64,000 bases of DNA from Corynebacterium mendelii (lineage in GTDB: Bacteria > Actinomycetota > Actinomycetes > Mycobacteriales > Mycobacteriaceae): the NCBI RefSeq assembly GCF_017307055.1, contig NZ_JAFLEQ010000003.1, positions 472,713-536,712 of the forward strand. The letters run 5' to 3'. Under the pieces are notes generated by a model. The model saw only the letters and a list, made by a program, of their open reading frames with translations. It had not been told where the DNA came from and ran no database searches. The position numbers were made by a program, and so were the translations under genes. Within the stretch, counting starts at the first letter, position 1. Every line of letters starts with the position of its first letter. Below, piece by piece: positions 10,154 through 18,705 of this stretch.

Positions 10154-10903
10154 CTAATAGTCGACGGCTGCCAGAAGACGCGGAATATCGGAGGCGACGA
10201 CAATCTGGATGGGACGTTGGGTCGGGCGGCCGTGTTCGGTGATGATCAGCGCGGCAGGCGAGTGGCCGCTGTCGTCGAGTTTGTTGAAGCGGGTCAGTGC
10301 CTGCGGGGCGGTGACGTCTTTGGCCACCAGCTCCGCCCGGTCAGAGGCCGACAGGTACTGCTGGACATCGGCGACGGTGGTGGCGTTGATGGTGTTGTTG
10401 TCGGAGAGATCATTGGCCAGCCATTTGGCGATGGCCTGCACGGTGAGAAGATAGACGAATTTATCCCCGTCATAGACAGGAAAGCGCGCGTAGCCGGTTT
10501 TCCTCACCGCCGCCAGTACCTCGTCCAGATGCGTGGCTGGGGTTAATGTGACAACCTCGGTGTGGCCCAAAATGCTGACCACCCGGGTATCGGCGGTGAC
10601 GACGTCGCGGATGCCCTCGATTTTTTCCACCACATCGGCGCGCGGATCGGCAATCGGTTCGCCGTCTTTGTAGCGGTCGTGGCTGATGGCGTTGCGCAGC
10701 CGGGCGTAGGCGAACAGCGACTCGGCGATATCGTCGGTGATCAGGTGGGTGCGGCGGGCTTTTTTCACGACCTCGGTGAAATAGACCCCGGGGCGCATGT
10801 TCAACTCTTCCCGCAGGGTCTGCTCGATACCGTTGAAGGCCGCGATGAAACGCTCCGCCCGGGTGATGGTCTCGCCATGGTCGTTGCTTGTTGATTCACT
10901 CAC
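10154..10903 (-). CDS. HEPN-like plus tandem CBS domain protein
   Basis: The 249-residue protein has two parts. The N-terminal helical part (about 12-90) contains LRNAISHD, that is R70-N-A-I-S-H75, which fits the Rx4-6H motif of HEPN domains with a polar residue after the Arg. The C-terminal part is a CBS pair: CBS1 about 108-165 (VVSILG, then TGYARFPVYDGDKFVYLLT) and CBS2 about 190-245. CBS pairs commonly bind adenine nucleotides. HEPN domains with this motif are often metal-independent RNases, though some are inactive. A nucleotide-sensing RNA-binding or RNA-cleaving role is an inference. The GTG start at 10903 lies 6 nt after a minus-strand -10 TAGGCT, so it is probably leaderless. No toxin-antitoxin partner is adjacent. 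Confidence 0.8.
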   Translation of the reverse strand: MSESTSNDHGETITRAERFIAAFNGIEQTLREELNMRPGVYFTEVVKKARRTHLITDDIAESLFAYARLRNAISHDRYKDGEPIADPRADVVEKIEGIRDVVTADTRVVSILGHTEVVTLTPATHLDEVLAAVRKTGYARFPVYDGDKFVYLLTVQAIAKWLANDLSDNNTINATTVADVQQYLSASDRAELVAKDVTAPQALTRFNKLDDSGHSPAALIITEHGRPTQRPIQIVVASDIPRLLAAVDY

Positions 10904-11272
10904 GCCCCCAGCCTAGGAAAAAGTGGTGCCCCCGGGCGAGGTGGCCGCGGCGGGAGAGCTTCTGCGCCGGCACCGCGGGGCTGGAACCGGAAAACTTGTC
11001 ACACCCGGTGTGCCGAAGGGGTCTGCGGGACAAGCCCCCGCCGGGAGCCGGGCAAAGCAAAAAAGGGAAGGGTGATGGTGGCCGAAATCGCACCCCGTGT
11101 GTCACACTGGTGAACAAAAGACACCGTGCGCAACACCGGTGGTGTTGGTGTTTGAAGGAATGGACCACCGGCCGCACGTCCCGTGCCGGGCTCACAGTTG
11201 CTGCCCCCAGCGGGTGCGCGGGCGGATTGTGCCGGTTGCGTGCAAAAGAAAATGTAAGGGACCCAGACCGTT
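10904..11272. other. Divergent intergenic region, HEPN-CBS gene / secreted protein gene
   Basis: 369 nt without a credible gene. Apart from the TAGGCT box it contains an inverted repeat CAACACC-GGT-GGTGTTG (11131-11147), a purine-rich run near 11060-11075 and AAGGGA about 12 nt before the ATG at 11273 as a probable ribosome-binding site. No convincing -35/-10 pair was found for the secreted-protein gene. Confidence 0.5.
10910..10915 (-). promoter_or_regulatory. -10 box for the HEPN-CBS gene (leaderless)
   Basis: Minus-strand TAGGCT ends six nt before the GTG start at 10903. Confidence 0.6.
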
Positions 11273-11827
11273 ATGACCCGAGTGAAAAAACGTCTTTCAA
11301 TGGTTGCGGCAGCCGTGGCCAGTTCCGTGGCGCTGGTGGCCTTTCCCGCCCCGGCGGCAGCCGGACCGCTCCACGACTACGCGACCAGCTGGCTGTCGCT
11401 GTCGTCACAGGTTCTCGGCGGCGGGACAACCCGTCTGCCCGCCAACCCCCTGGCGCCGACAGTGCAGCGCACCCCGGATGTCGCGGGGGGAAATCTTGCT
11501 GCCCGGCTGCCGCGTGACGGGCAGACCGGACAGCCGCTGACAGTGCTCGGGGCCACCGGTACGGTGTGCCGGACATTCAACGCCTACGGCACCCGGATCG
11601 TGGTGGCGGGACCCGATACCAGCTGCGGGTTCGCCATGAAGGTGTTCGCCACCTCGATGACAGGTGCCGATCCGGCCAAAAACATCCACTACTCCTCGCC
11701 GCGGACAATGACCGTGACCTCGCCTGCGACCGGGCGACAGTACAACATGATCTGTACCGAACATGATGGGACGCTGTTTGTGTGCGCCGACCGGGACGGC
11801 GGTACCGCCCAGGTGTGGGCCTGGTAG
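11273..11827 (+). CDS. Small secreted protein of unknown function
   Basis: Family not recognised. The 184-residue protein begins with a Sec signal peptide (MTRVKKRLS, hydrophobic core, likely cleavage after AAA near residue 29). The mature part has four cysteines (TVCRTF, TSCGFA, MICTEH, FVCADR), consistent with two disulfides, and a beta-rich look. The C-terminal pattern, in which TSCGFAMKVF is followed by TVTSPATGRQYNMIC and then FVCADRDGGTAQVW, resembles small secreted proteins of mycobacteria and corynebacteria, from memory. ATG is supported by AAGGGA 12 nt upstream. It converges on the TetR gene with only 34 nt between the stops. Confidence 0.75.
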   Translation: MTRVKKRLSMVAAAVASSVALVAFPAPAAAGPLHDYATSWLSLSSQVLGGGTTRLPANPLAPTVQRTPDVAGGNLAARLPRDGQTGQPLTVLGATGTVCRTFNAYGTRIVVAGPDTSCGFAMKVFATSMTGADPAKNIHYSSPRTMTVTSPATGRQYNMICTEHDGTLFVCADRDGGTAQVWAW

Positions 11828-11861
11828 ATCCGCCGGGGTGGCTGCGCGGGCTTTCGGCCGG

Positions 11862-12455
11862 TTATCCGGCGGTCCCGCCGGTGGGTATCTGCGGGGTGCC
11901 GCCGTGTGCGAGTCCGGCCACATAGATGCCGACCAGCCAGGGCAGGGTGTCGGGTTCGAGTTTTCTGATACCGACCACCGGCGGGCGGGTGACTGTCACC
12001 AGCCCCGCCAGAAAACGCTGGTGGGTGATGGGTTCGGCGACCAGGCCCGCGGCATGTGCCCGGGACAAAATCTCATTGCCCAGTTCCGCCGCCCGGGTTC
12101 TCAAAGCCGCCACATCAGCCGGCAAACGGTCCATGTCTTCGGGCGCGAAGGTGGACACCATCGCGCCCAGCCCCATATCCACCAGTGCGGTGACATAGCG
12201 GTGCCACTGGCTGCGGGGATCATCGTCGAAATGGGCGAGCACATCGTCCTGCAGATCAATCGCCCGGGCCAGAACAGCTGATCCGCAGGCATGCAGCAGC
12301 GAGGTGCGGTCGGGGAAGTTGCGGTAGAGCGTGGCGATACCGACCCCGGCGCGGGCGGCGACGGTTTCCAGGGGCACTGTGTGGGAATGCTCGCGGAAAA
12401 GCTCGGTGGCGGCGTCAATGATTTTCAGCCTGCGTTTTTTGGCGTCCCTGCGCAT
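11862..12455 (-). CDS. TetR-family transcriptional regulator
   Basis: DNA-binding regulator of 197 residues. The N-terminal helix-turn-helix runs from about residue 10 to 55: IIDAATELFREHS, VPLETVAARAGVGIATLYRNFPDRTSLL. The ligand-binding C-terminal domain is unconserved, as usual, so the inducer is unknown. The ATG at 12455 (MRRDAKKRR) is preferred over the 38-codon upstream extension, which has no TetR character. A 30-bp perfect palindrome at 12553-12582 overlaps a minus-strand -10 (TAAGAT), so autorepression is likely. The gene follows the metallopeptidase gene on the same strand, 146 nt away. Confidence 0.9.
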   Translation of the reverse strand: MRRDAKKRRLKIIDAATELFREHSHTVPLETVAARAGVGIATLYRNFPDRTSLLHACGSAVLARAIDLQDDVLAHFDDDPRSQWHRYVTALVDMGLGAMVSTFAPEDMDRLPADVAALRTRAAELGNEILSRAHAAGLVAEPITHQRFLAGLVTVTRPPVVGIRKLEPDTLPWLVGIYVAGLAHGGTPQIPTGGTAG

Positions 12456-12552
12456 GAACGGACCACTCCTGGAAAAAACCCGTCGGGGACCGCCGGTCGG
12501 GCAGGGGGCTGGGCCCGGGACGAGTCCGGACGGTCCGGTGTAACGGAACCAT

Positions 12553-12582
12553 CTTAACCGATAGTGCACACTATCGGTTAAG
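12553..12582. promoter_or_regulatory. Palindromic operator upstream of tetR-like gene, overlapping its -10 box
   Basis: Two perfect 14-nt half sites (CTTAACCGATAGTG and its complement) are separated by CA. The core resembles the inverted repeats bound by TetR dimers. Minus-strand TAAGAT (12551-12556) at its edge fits a -10 box and would give an mRNA leader of about 90 nt. No U-run is present on either side, which argues against a terminator. Confidence 0.75.
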
Positions 12583-12601
12583 TGGCCGGGGTCCGGGGCT
12601 G

Positions 12602-13498
12602 CTACCGGTATCCGCCGGTGCCGAGGAAATCACAGGATGCCATGCGGCCGGAGTTGTATCCGGCCAAAAACGCCTCCTGGCGTTGCTGGGAGGTTCCGTG
12701 GGTGAAGCCGTCCGGGTTGACCTGGCCCCGGGTGCGCTGCTGGATATTGTCGTCGCCGACCGCCCGGGCGGTTTCGACGGCGTCGAGAAGCTGCTCGTCG
12801 GTGATCGGCTCGAGCAGGGCGTCCTCGCCTTTGTCGGCGTAGTGCGCCCACACCCCGCCGTAGCAGTCGGCCTGCAGTTCGATTTTCACTGCGTTGGAGT
12901 CGGCGCCGGGATCGGAGTAGTCCGACAGGCCGAGGTTGCCCTCCAGATTCTGGATGTGGTGGCCGAACTCGTGGGCGACAATGTATTCCTGTGCCAGCGG
13001 GGCGTTGCTTCCCCCGAGCTGTTCGATCTGCCGGAAAAAGGAGGAATCGAAGTAGGCTGTCCGGTCGCGGGGGCAGTAAAACGGCCCGGTGGAGGAACCG
13101 GCGATACCGCAGCCGGTTTGAACCTGCTGGTTAAACAGTGTCAGCCCCGGTTTCTCGTAGTCGATTCCGGCCTGGTCGGGAAGCTGGGTCTGCCACACCT
13201 TGTCCAAGGAGATGGCGGTGAATTCGAGTCGGCAGTCGACATTGCTGTTGGCGTCGGCGCCGGTTTGGCAGTTGTCCACACCTTCCGGGGCCTGCTGGTT
13301 CTGACCGGCGGGAAGCTGGTTGGGTGACTGCCCGCCCACCAGGCTGCCCAACTGGGAGGGATCCCCGCCGAGAAGAAGGAAAGCCCCCACCAAAATCAGG
13401 GTCCCGATGCCGCCGCCCCCGGCGATCATTCCACCGCGCGACATTCCGCCGCGGGAAGCCCGGTTGCCGCTTTTGGCCACATTGTCCTTGAACGTCAT
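12602..13498 (-). CDS. YpfJ-type neutral zinc metallopeptidase
   Basis: Membrane-anchored putative zinc metallopeptidase of 298 residues. Layout: MTFKDNVAKSGNRASRGGM start typical of this family; a glycine-rich stretch and one transmembrane segment (GTLILVGAFLLL, about 33-44); a polar Gln/Pro linker; and a peptidase domain with the zinc motif HEFGHH near residue 175 and a downstream ELQADCYGGVWAHYA segment carrying the likely third ligand. Substrates are unknown. ATG at 13498 is chosen by homology to the family start and by minus-strand CACAAT (13506-13511) ending 7 nt upstream, that is a leaderless transcript. Two paired cysteines in the domain (CGIAGSSTGPFYC) may form a disulfide. Confidence 0.9.
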   Translation of the reverse strand: MTFKDNVAKSGNRASRGGMSRGGMIAGGGGIGTLILVGAFLLLGGDPSQLGSLVGGQSPNQLPAGQNQQAPEGVDNCQTGADANSNVDCRLEFTAISLDKVWQTQLPDQAGIDYEKPGLTLFNQQVQTGCGIAGSSTGPFYCPRDRTAYFDSSFFRQIEQLGGSNAPLAQEYIVAHEFGHHIQNLEGNLGLSDYSDPGADSNAVKIELQADCYGGVWAHYADKGEDALLEPITDEQLLDAVETARAVGDDNIQQRTRGQVNPDGFTHGTSQQRQEAFLAGYNSGRMASCDFLGTGGYR

Positions 13499-13819
13499 GG
13501 CGCTTATTGTGCCACACACCACCACGGCGACGGCCCGGGCAAGGCCGGTGGCGTTTTTCCCGACCACGGCCATCACAGCTGACAGGCCGGGGGACCGGCG
13601 GGACACAACCGGTGCGTGCGGTGCACGCCCAAACCGGAAGCGCCACAACCCCGGCGTTACCCCGGCGGGTAGGATGGCCGACGGTAATAATCGCCGTGTG
13701 AAACAATCACCCCCGTGCGGAGCGGAAAAGAACCTGTCCCCGGGGGTTAACCGGCGGCACAACCGGGCGCCATGCCCGGTCGGGCGCCGACGAATGAAAG
13801 GTAAGAAGGTAGAACAACC
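13499..13819. other. Divergent promoter region, metallopeptidase gene / aspS
   Basis: 321 nt with no gene. Contains minus-strand CACAAT (plus ATTGTG, 13506-13511) for the peptidase gene, and plus-strand TAGGAT (13670-13675), a good -10 for aspS that would give a leader of about 140 nt. AAGAAGG near 13803-13809 is the likely aspS ribosome-binding site. Confidence 0.6.
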
Positions 13820-15631
13820 GTGTTGCGTACCCATCTCGCAGGAGAATTAGGAAAAGACCTGGCAGGCAAAGAGGTCACATTGACCGGTTGGGTGGCCCGC
13901 CGCCGCGACCACGGTGGGGTCATCTTCATTGATCTGCGCGACCGGACGGGTCTGGCACAGGTTGTCTTCCGCAACTCGGAGGTCGCCGAAAAAGCCCACC
14001 ACCTGCGCAGCGAATACTGCATCCAGGTCACCGGTGTGGTGGAAGCCCGCCCCGAGGGAAGCGAAAACCCGAACCTGGCCTCCGGCGAGATCGAGGTCAA
14101 TGTCAGCAGGCTGGAGATTCTCAACGCCTCCGCCGCGCTGCCCTTCCAGGTGGAAGACGCCGGCAAAGACAAAGTCGGTGAGGAAGCCCGCCTGAAGTAC
14201 CGCTACCTGGATTTGCGCCGCGAATCCCAGGCCAAAGCACTGAAACTGCGCTCCCAGGCCAACCGGGCGGCCCGCAGTGTGCTGGATTCGCACGGCTTCA
14301 CCGAGGTCGAAACCCCCACCCTGACCCGCGCCACCCCGGAGGGCGCCCGCGACTTTCTGGTGCCCGCGCGGCTTCGCCCCGGCACCTTCTACGCCCTGCC
14401 GCAGTCCCCGCAGCTGTTCAAGCAGCTGCTGATGGTGGCGGGACTGGAGCGCTACTACCAGATCGCCCGCTGCTACCGGGACGAGGATTTCCGCGCCGAC
14501 CGGCAGCCGGAATTCACCCAGCTCGATGTGGAAATGTCGTTCATCGACGAAGACGACATCATCGCCCTGTCGGAGGAAATCCTGGTTGAGCTGTGGAAGC
14601 TGATCGGCTACGACATTCCCACCCCGATTCCGCGCATGACCTACAAAGAAGCCATGGAACGCTACGGCTCCGACAAGCCGGACCTGCGCTTCGATATCGA
14701 GATCACCGAATGCACCGAGTTTTTCAAAGACACCACCTTCCGGGTCTTCCAGGCCCCGTACGTCGGTGCGGTGGTCATGGACGGCGGTGCCTCCCAGCCG
14801 CGCCGCCAGCTGGATGCCTGGCAGGAATGGGCCAAACAGCGCGGCGCGAAGGGCCTGGCCTACATTCTCATCGGGGAGGACGGCGAGCCGACCGGCCCGG
14901 TGGCCAAAAACATCACCGACGAGGAAAAAGCCGGAATCGCCGCCCATGTCGGCGCCAAGCCGGGCGACTGCATCTTCTTCGCCGCAGGCGAGGCCAAGCC
15001 CTCCCGTGCGCTGCTGGGGGCGGCCCGCGGGGAGATCGCCAACAAGCTGGGTCTGATCAAAGACGGTGACTGGGCTTTCACCTGGGTTGTCGATGCCCCG
15101 CTGTTTGAGCCGGCCGCCGATGCCACCGCCTCCGGGGATGTCGCGCTCGGCCACTCCAAGTGGACTGCGGTGCACCATGCGTTCACCTCCCCGAAGCCGG
15201 AATGCATGGACACCTTCGACGAGGATCCGGCCAGCGCCCTGTCGTACGCCTACGACATTGTCTGCAACGGCAACGAAATCGGCGGCGGCTCGATCCGTAT
15301 CCACCGCCGCGATGTGCAGGAGCGCGTCTTCAAGGTGATGGGAATCACCGAGGAGGAAGCGCAGGAGAAATTCGGCTTCCTGCTCGATGCGTTCGCCTTC
15401 GGCGCCCCGCCGCACGGCGGCATCGCTTTCGGCTGGGACCGCATCACCTCACTGTTGGGCGGCTACGAGTCGATCCGCGACGTGATCGCCTTCCCCAAGT
15501 CCGGTGGCGGTGCTGATCCGCTGACCGATGCACCGGCCCCGATCACCCCGGAGCAGCGGCGCGAATCCGGTATCGACGCCAAGCCGAAAAAACCCGGCGA
15601 AGCCAAAAAAGACGGCAAAAAAGACGCCTGA
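13820..15631 (+). CDS. aspS: Aspartyl-tRNA synthetase, probably non-discriminating
   Basis: Class II synthetase of 603 residues. N-terminal OB-fold anticodon domain ([22 protein letters not shown]), motif 2 region with [14 protein letters not shown] and [19 protein letters not shown], bacterial GAD insertion, and motif 3 [15 protein letters not shown]. Residue 31 is His (RRRDH), the residue reported in AspRS enzymes that also charge tRNA-Asn; discriminating enzymes such as that of E. coli have Leu. This fits a genome using the GatCAB amidotransferase for Asn-tRNA. GTG start with AAGAAGG upstream. The lysine-rich C-terminal tail (from about 588) is unconserved. A perfect terminator follows at 15697-15743. 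Confidence 0.97.
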   Translation: MLRTHLAGELGKDLAGKEVTLTGWVARRRDHGGVIFIDLRDRTGLAQVVFRNSEVAEKAHHLRSEYCIQVTGVVEARPEGSENPNLASGEIEVNVSRLEILNASAALPFQVEDAGKDKVGEEARLKYRYLDLRRESQAKALKLRSQANRAARSVLDSHGFTEVETPTLTRATPEGARDFLVPARLRPGTFYALPQSPQLFKQLLMVAGLERYYQIARCYRDEDFRADRQPEFTQLDVEMSFIDEDDIIALSEEILVELWKLIGYDIPTPIPRMTYKEAMERYGSDKPDLRFDIEITECTEFFKDTTFRVFQAPYVGAVVMDGGASQPRRQLDAWQEWAKQRGAKGLAYILIGEDGEPTGPVAKNITDEEKAGIAAHVGAKPGDCIFFAAGEAKPSRALLGAARGEIANKLGLIKDGDWAFTWVVDAPLFEPAADATASGDVALGHSKWTAVHHAFTSPKPECMDTFDEDPASALSYAYDIVCNGNEIGGGSIRIHRRDVQERVFKVMGITEEEAQEKFGFLLDAFAFGAPPHGGIAFGWDRITSLLGGYESIRDVIAFPKSGGGADPLTDAPAPITPEQRRESGIDAKPKKPGEAKKDGKKDA

Positions 15632-15696
15632 GCACCACCTTCCGGGTGACAGCCGCTGACCCCGGGTCCGTGATCCGGTAAAACAAATGACCGCGC

Positions 15697-15743
15697 CCAC
15701 CGGCCGGTGATGCCTGCCTCCGCATCACCGGCCGGTGGTTTTT
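15697..15743 (+). terminator. Intrinsic terminator of aspS
   Basis: A perfect 17-bp stem (15697-15713 with 15722-15738; core CCACCGGCCGGTGATGC) with an 8-nt loop is followed by TTTTT. Confidence 0.95.
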
Positions 15744-15792
15744 CGTCCCCTGCATCCGGCGGGTACCGGTTGTCTCTGCCACAATTGGCGGC

Positions 15793-18660
15793 ATGGACAA
15801 GGCGGAATTCGACCGCATCATCTCCCGGGCGGACACGGTGATCGGTCACGCCGCCACCATCACGGGGGCGGTGGCGGCGCTGTCACGGCCTCCCGCAGCG
15901 CCGCTGGTGACCGGTGCCGGTATCGTCCCGGCCCCCGGCAGCGGGGATCGTGCCACACCCGGCCCGAGGGTGCCCGGGGCGCTGATCATCACCCCGCACA
16001 CCGTGAAATGGCCGGATGATCTCTACGCCCGGGCGGCAGCCGACGACTGTGGCGGCCTCGCGGATTTCCCCGAGTTCGCCGCCCGCGTTGAAACGCTGCG
16101 GTTCCACCGCGACAACGCTGTCGCTGCGGCAGCCGGCGGATCGTTTCTGCGGTCGCTTTTTTCCCGCACGGTCAGCCCCGCCGCAGCCGCGGCAGCCGGT
16201 CGCCTGCGCTCCCATCTCGACGATCCGGTGCTTGCCGCTCTTTCGGCCCGCTGCGGCGAGATCGGCCACGCCGTGCGGCGGGCCGCCGCCGAGCAGCGCC
16301 GCGGCGTGCATGTGGCCCCCGGTATCCACGGGCAACCGGATTCCTGGACCACCACCGCCCGCTACCGGCTGGCTGAAGCGGCGGGAATGCAGGGCACGGT
16401 CACCGTCACCAGCCTGCCGGTCACCGACCTTCCGGCGGTGATCGCGCGGATCACCCGGCTGAAACAGGATCCGGATTCACCGGGCAATCTGGCACGCCTG
16501 GCCCGGCAGGCGGTCGCCGAACTCACCCGGGAACGCGCCGCCCAACTCCTGTCCGGGATGGCTGTTGATGTGCTGGCCAAAACAAGCCCCCACCGGCTGC
16601 GGCTGGCCGGCCTGGACACCATCGGGGTGACAACAGTCAACGATGTGCTGGCCCGCACCACCGCCGAACTGATGGCGGTCGACGGCATCGGGGAGAAAAC
16701 CGCCCGCCGGATTCTGGCCGCGGCCCGCACCCTGGACCATGAAGCCCGGGCCAGCTGCCACAGGCTGTCCATCGGCCACACACCCACCGCGGCCGCCCAG
16801 CAGCTGGTCGCTGTGGCGGCCCGGTATGCCGCGGTGGCCGACACCGACCCGGTGGTCACCGCCCGCCGGGCACGCCTGGTGGAGGTGCTGGCCGGGGTAC
16901 CCGCCCCACATGGCTCCACCACCAGCTGGGACGTGCTGGTCAGCGACCGCGCCGCATGGGACAGCTTCACCGAGGATCTGGCGTGGGCCATCGTCGATCC
17001 GCGGGTGCTCAGCCCGGGGAGAACCGCCGGCCGGGTCACCGACCCCTGGCAGGACTACCAGGCCGACCCGGCCCGCTACCATGCGCTTGTAGCCCAGCTG
17101 ATCAACCTCGACCACGACAGTGTCGGTGGCCGGGAGCACCATCTCGATGACAGCACGGTGGAAAAAATCCGTGCCCTGCAGCTGGACACGTCACGACTGC
17201 GGGGGCTGAGTCTTCGCGGCTACCAGTCTTTCGGTGCCCGGTTTGCGGTGGTGGGCGGAAAAACCATCCTCGGCGACGAGATGGGGCTGGGCAAAACAAT
17301 CCAGGCCCTGGCCGTTGCCAGCCACATCGCCGCCCGGGGGCCGTGGCTGGACGGGCCGGTGTGTTTCTGCGGGGCCGATACCGGCGGCGACGACAGCGAC
17401 ACCGCCGATGACACCGATGACACCGACGACAGCGGCAATGCCGCTCCGGGGCAGTCCTGGACCCCGCCGGCGGCGTCAGCCACCGGGGCCGCTCCTGCCC
17501 GCCCGGCCCGCATCCTGGTGATCTGTCCGGCCAGCGTGCTGGTCAACTGGCTGCACGAGACAGACACACACACCGATTTCCCGGTGTGGCGGCTGCACGG
17601 TCCTGCCCGGCAGGCCAACCACGCGGCCTGGATCTCCCGCGGCGGGGTGGCGGTGACGACCTTCGGTACCGCCCGCGTTATGCGGCTGGCGGTACCCGAT
17701 TTCCTCATTGTCGACGAAGCCCACTTCATCAAAAACCCGCGGGCCCAACGCTCCCGGGCGGCAGCGGCCCTGATCACCGCGGCCCCGACGGTGATGCTGC
17801 TCAGCGGCACCCCGATGGAAAACCGGGTCGACGAGTTCGTCACACTGGTCGGCTATGTCAGTCCGGGTCTGGTCACCGAGGCGATGGCAGGCCTTCCGGC
17901 CGATGTGTTCGCCACCCGTATCGCCCCGGTGTATCTGCGCCGCAATGTCGACGAAGTGTTGGACGAGCTGCCGGAGAAAACAGAGGAAACCGAATGGGTG
18001 GAATTGACCGCCGCCGACCAGGAGATCTACGCCCGGGCGGTCAAGGAAGGAAACTGGATGCTCATGCGACGGGCCGCCTGGCTGACAGACCGCGGGATAC
18101 CGGCCAAACTCGCCCGGCTCGACGAGATTGTCGCCCAAGCTGCAACCGACGGCTCAAAAGTGCTGGTGTTCAGCTTTTTCCGGGAGGTCATTGACGTCAT
18201 CGCCGCGCACCTGGGGCAAGTGGTGTGCGGGGTGATCGACGGTTCTGTCACGCCGTCGCGCAGGCAGGAACTGGTCGATGGGCTGGCCGCTGCCCCGGCG
18301 GGAAGTGTGCTGGTCAGTCAGATCACCGCCGGGGGACAGGGGTTGAACATCCAGTCCGCCGATGTGGTGGTGCTGGCTGAACCACAGGTCAAACCAACCG
18401 TCGAGGAACAGGCGATCGCCCGCAGCTACCGGATGGGCCAGACCCGCCCGGTGCATGTCTACCGGCTCATCGGGGATGACACCGTCGACGAACGGATGCT
18501 GGTCATCCTCAAGGGCAAAAAAACCCTGTTCGACAGCTTCGCCAGGGATTCCGCCGCCGCCGATGTGGCCGACGCGGTCGATATCAGCGAAAAAGCGATG
18601 GCAGAGGCCATTATCGCCGCCGAACGGCAGCGCCTGGGCTTTGCTGCCGGCAGCGGCTGA
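15793..18660 (+). CDS. SNF2-type DEAD/DEAH helicase with internal helix-hairpin-helix
   Basis: ATP-dependent DNA translocase or helicase of 955 residues. The N-terminal 320 residues carry a helix-hairpin-helix pair (VDGIGEKTARRI near 296-307), a DNA-binding element. The SNF2 core follows: motif I DEMGLGKTIQ near 495, motif II VDEAHFIKN near 640, motif III SGTPMENR near 670, C-terminal helicase lobe with TAGGQGLNIQ and motif VI AIARSYRMGQTRPVHVYRLIG near 873-893. An acidic Asp/Thr-rich insertion (about 525-555) sits between motifs I and Ia. A role in recombination, repair or chromatin-like remodelling is inferred; no partner methylase or nuclease lies nearby, so it is not a restriction unit here. 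CACAAT (15780-15785) 7 nt before ATG suggests leaderless expression. Confidence 0.88.
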   Translation: MDKAEFDRIISRADTVIGHAATITGAVAALSRPPAAPLVTGAGIVPAPGSGDRATPGPRVPGALIITPHTVKWPDDLYARAAADDCGGLADFPEFAARVETLRFHRDNAVAAAAGGSFLRSLFSRTVSPAAAAAAGRLRSHLDDPVLAALSARCGEIGHAVRRAAAEQRRGVHVAPGIHGQPDSWTTTARYRLAEAAGMQGTVTVTSLPVTDLPAVIARITRLKQDPDSPGNLARLARQAVAELTRERAAQLLSGMAVDVLAKTSPHRLRLAGLDTIGVTTVNDVLARTTAELMAVDGIGEKTARRILAAARTLDHEARASCHRLSIGHTPTAAAQQLVAVAARYAAVADTDPVVTARRARLVEVLAGVPAPHGSTTSWDVLVSDRAAWDSFTEDLAWAIVDPRVLSPGRTAGRVTDPWQDYQADPARYHALVAQLINLDHDSVGGREHHLDDSTVEKIRALQLDTSRLRGLSLRGYQSFGARFAVVGGKTILGDEMGLGKTIQALAVASHIAARGPWLDGPVCFCGADTGGDDSDTADDTDDTDDSGNAAPGQSWTPPAASATGAAPARPARILVICPASVLVNWLHETDTHTDFPVWRLHGPARQANHAAWISRGGVAVTTFGTARVMRLAVPDFLIVDEAHFIKNPRAQRSRAAAALITAAPTVMLLSGTPMENRVDEFVTLVGYVSPGLVTEAMAGLPADVFATRIAPVYLRRNVDEVLDELPEKTEETEWVELTAADQEIYARAVKEGNWMLMRRAAWLTDRGIPAKLARLDEIVAQAATDGSKVLVFSFFREVIDVIAAHLGQVVCGVIDGSVTPSRRQELVDGLAAAPAGSVLVSQITAGGQGLNIQSADVVVLAEPQVKPTVEEQAIARSYRMGQTRPVHVYRLIGDDTVDERMLVILKGKKTLFDSFARDSAAADVADAVDISEKAMAEAIIAAERQRLGFAAGSG

Positions 18661-18705
18661 TACCGGTGGTTCTCCCACACCCCCGGTACCGTCCTGGCCG
18701 GGATG

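Noticed and set aside
12553..12582. Palindrome as terminator of the metallopeptidase gene
   Set aside because: No U-run on the minus-strand side, and the site overlaps a promoter; operator is the better reading.
13847..15415. 522-codon open frame on the minus strand
   Set aside because: Antisense to aspS; shadow frame.
17371..17460. Acidic insertion as a frameshift or junction in the helicase gene
   Set aside because: The frame stays open, and all helicase motifs lie in one frame on both sides; it is an in-frame insertion.
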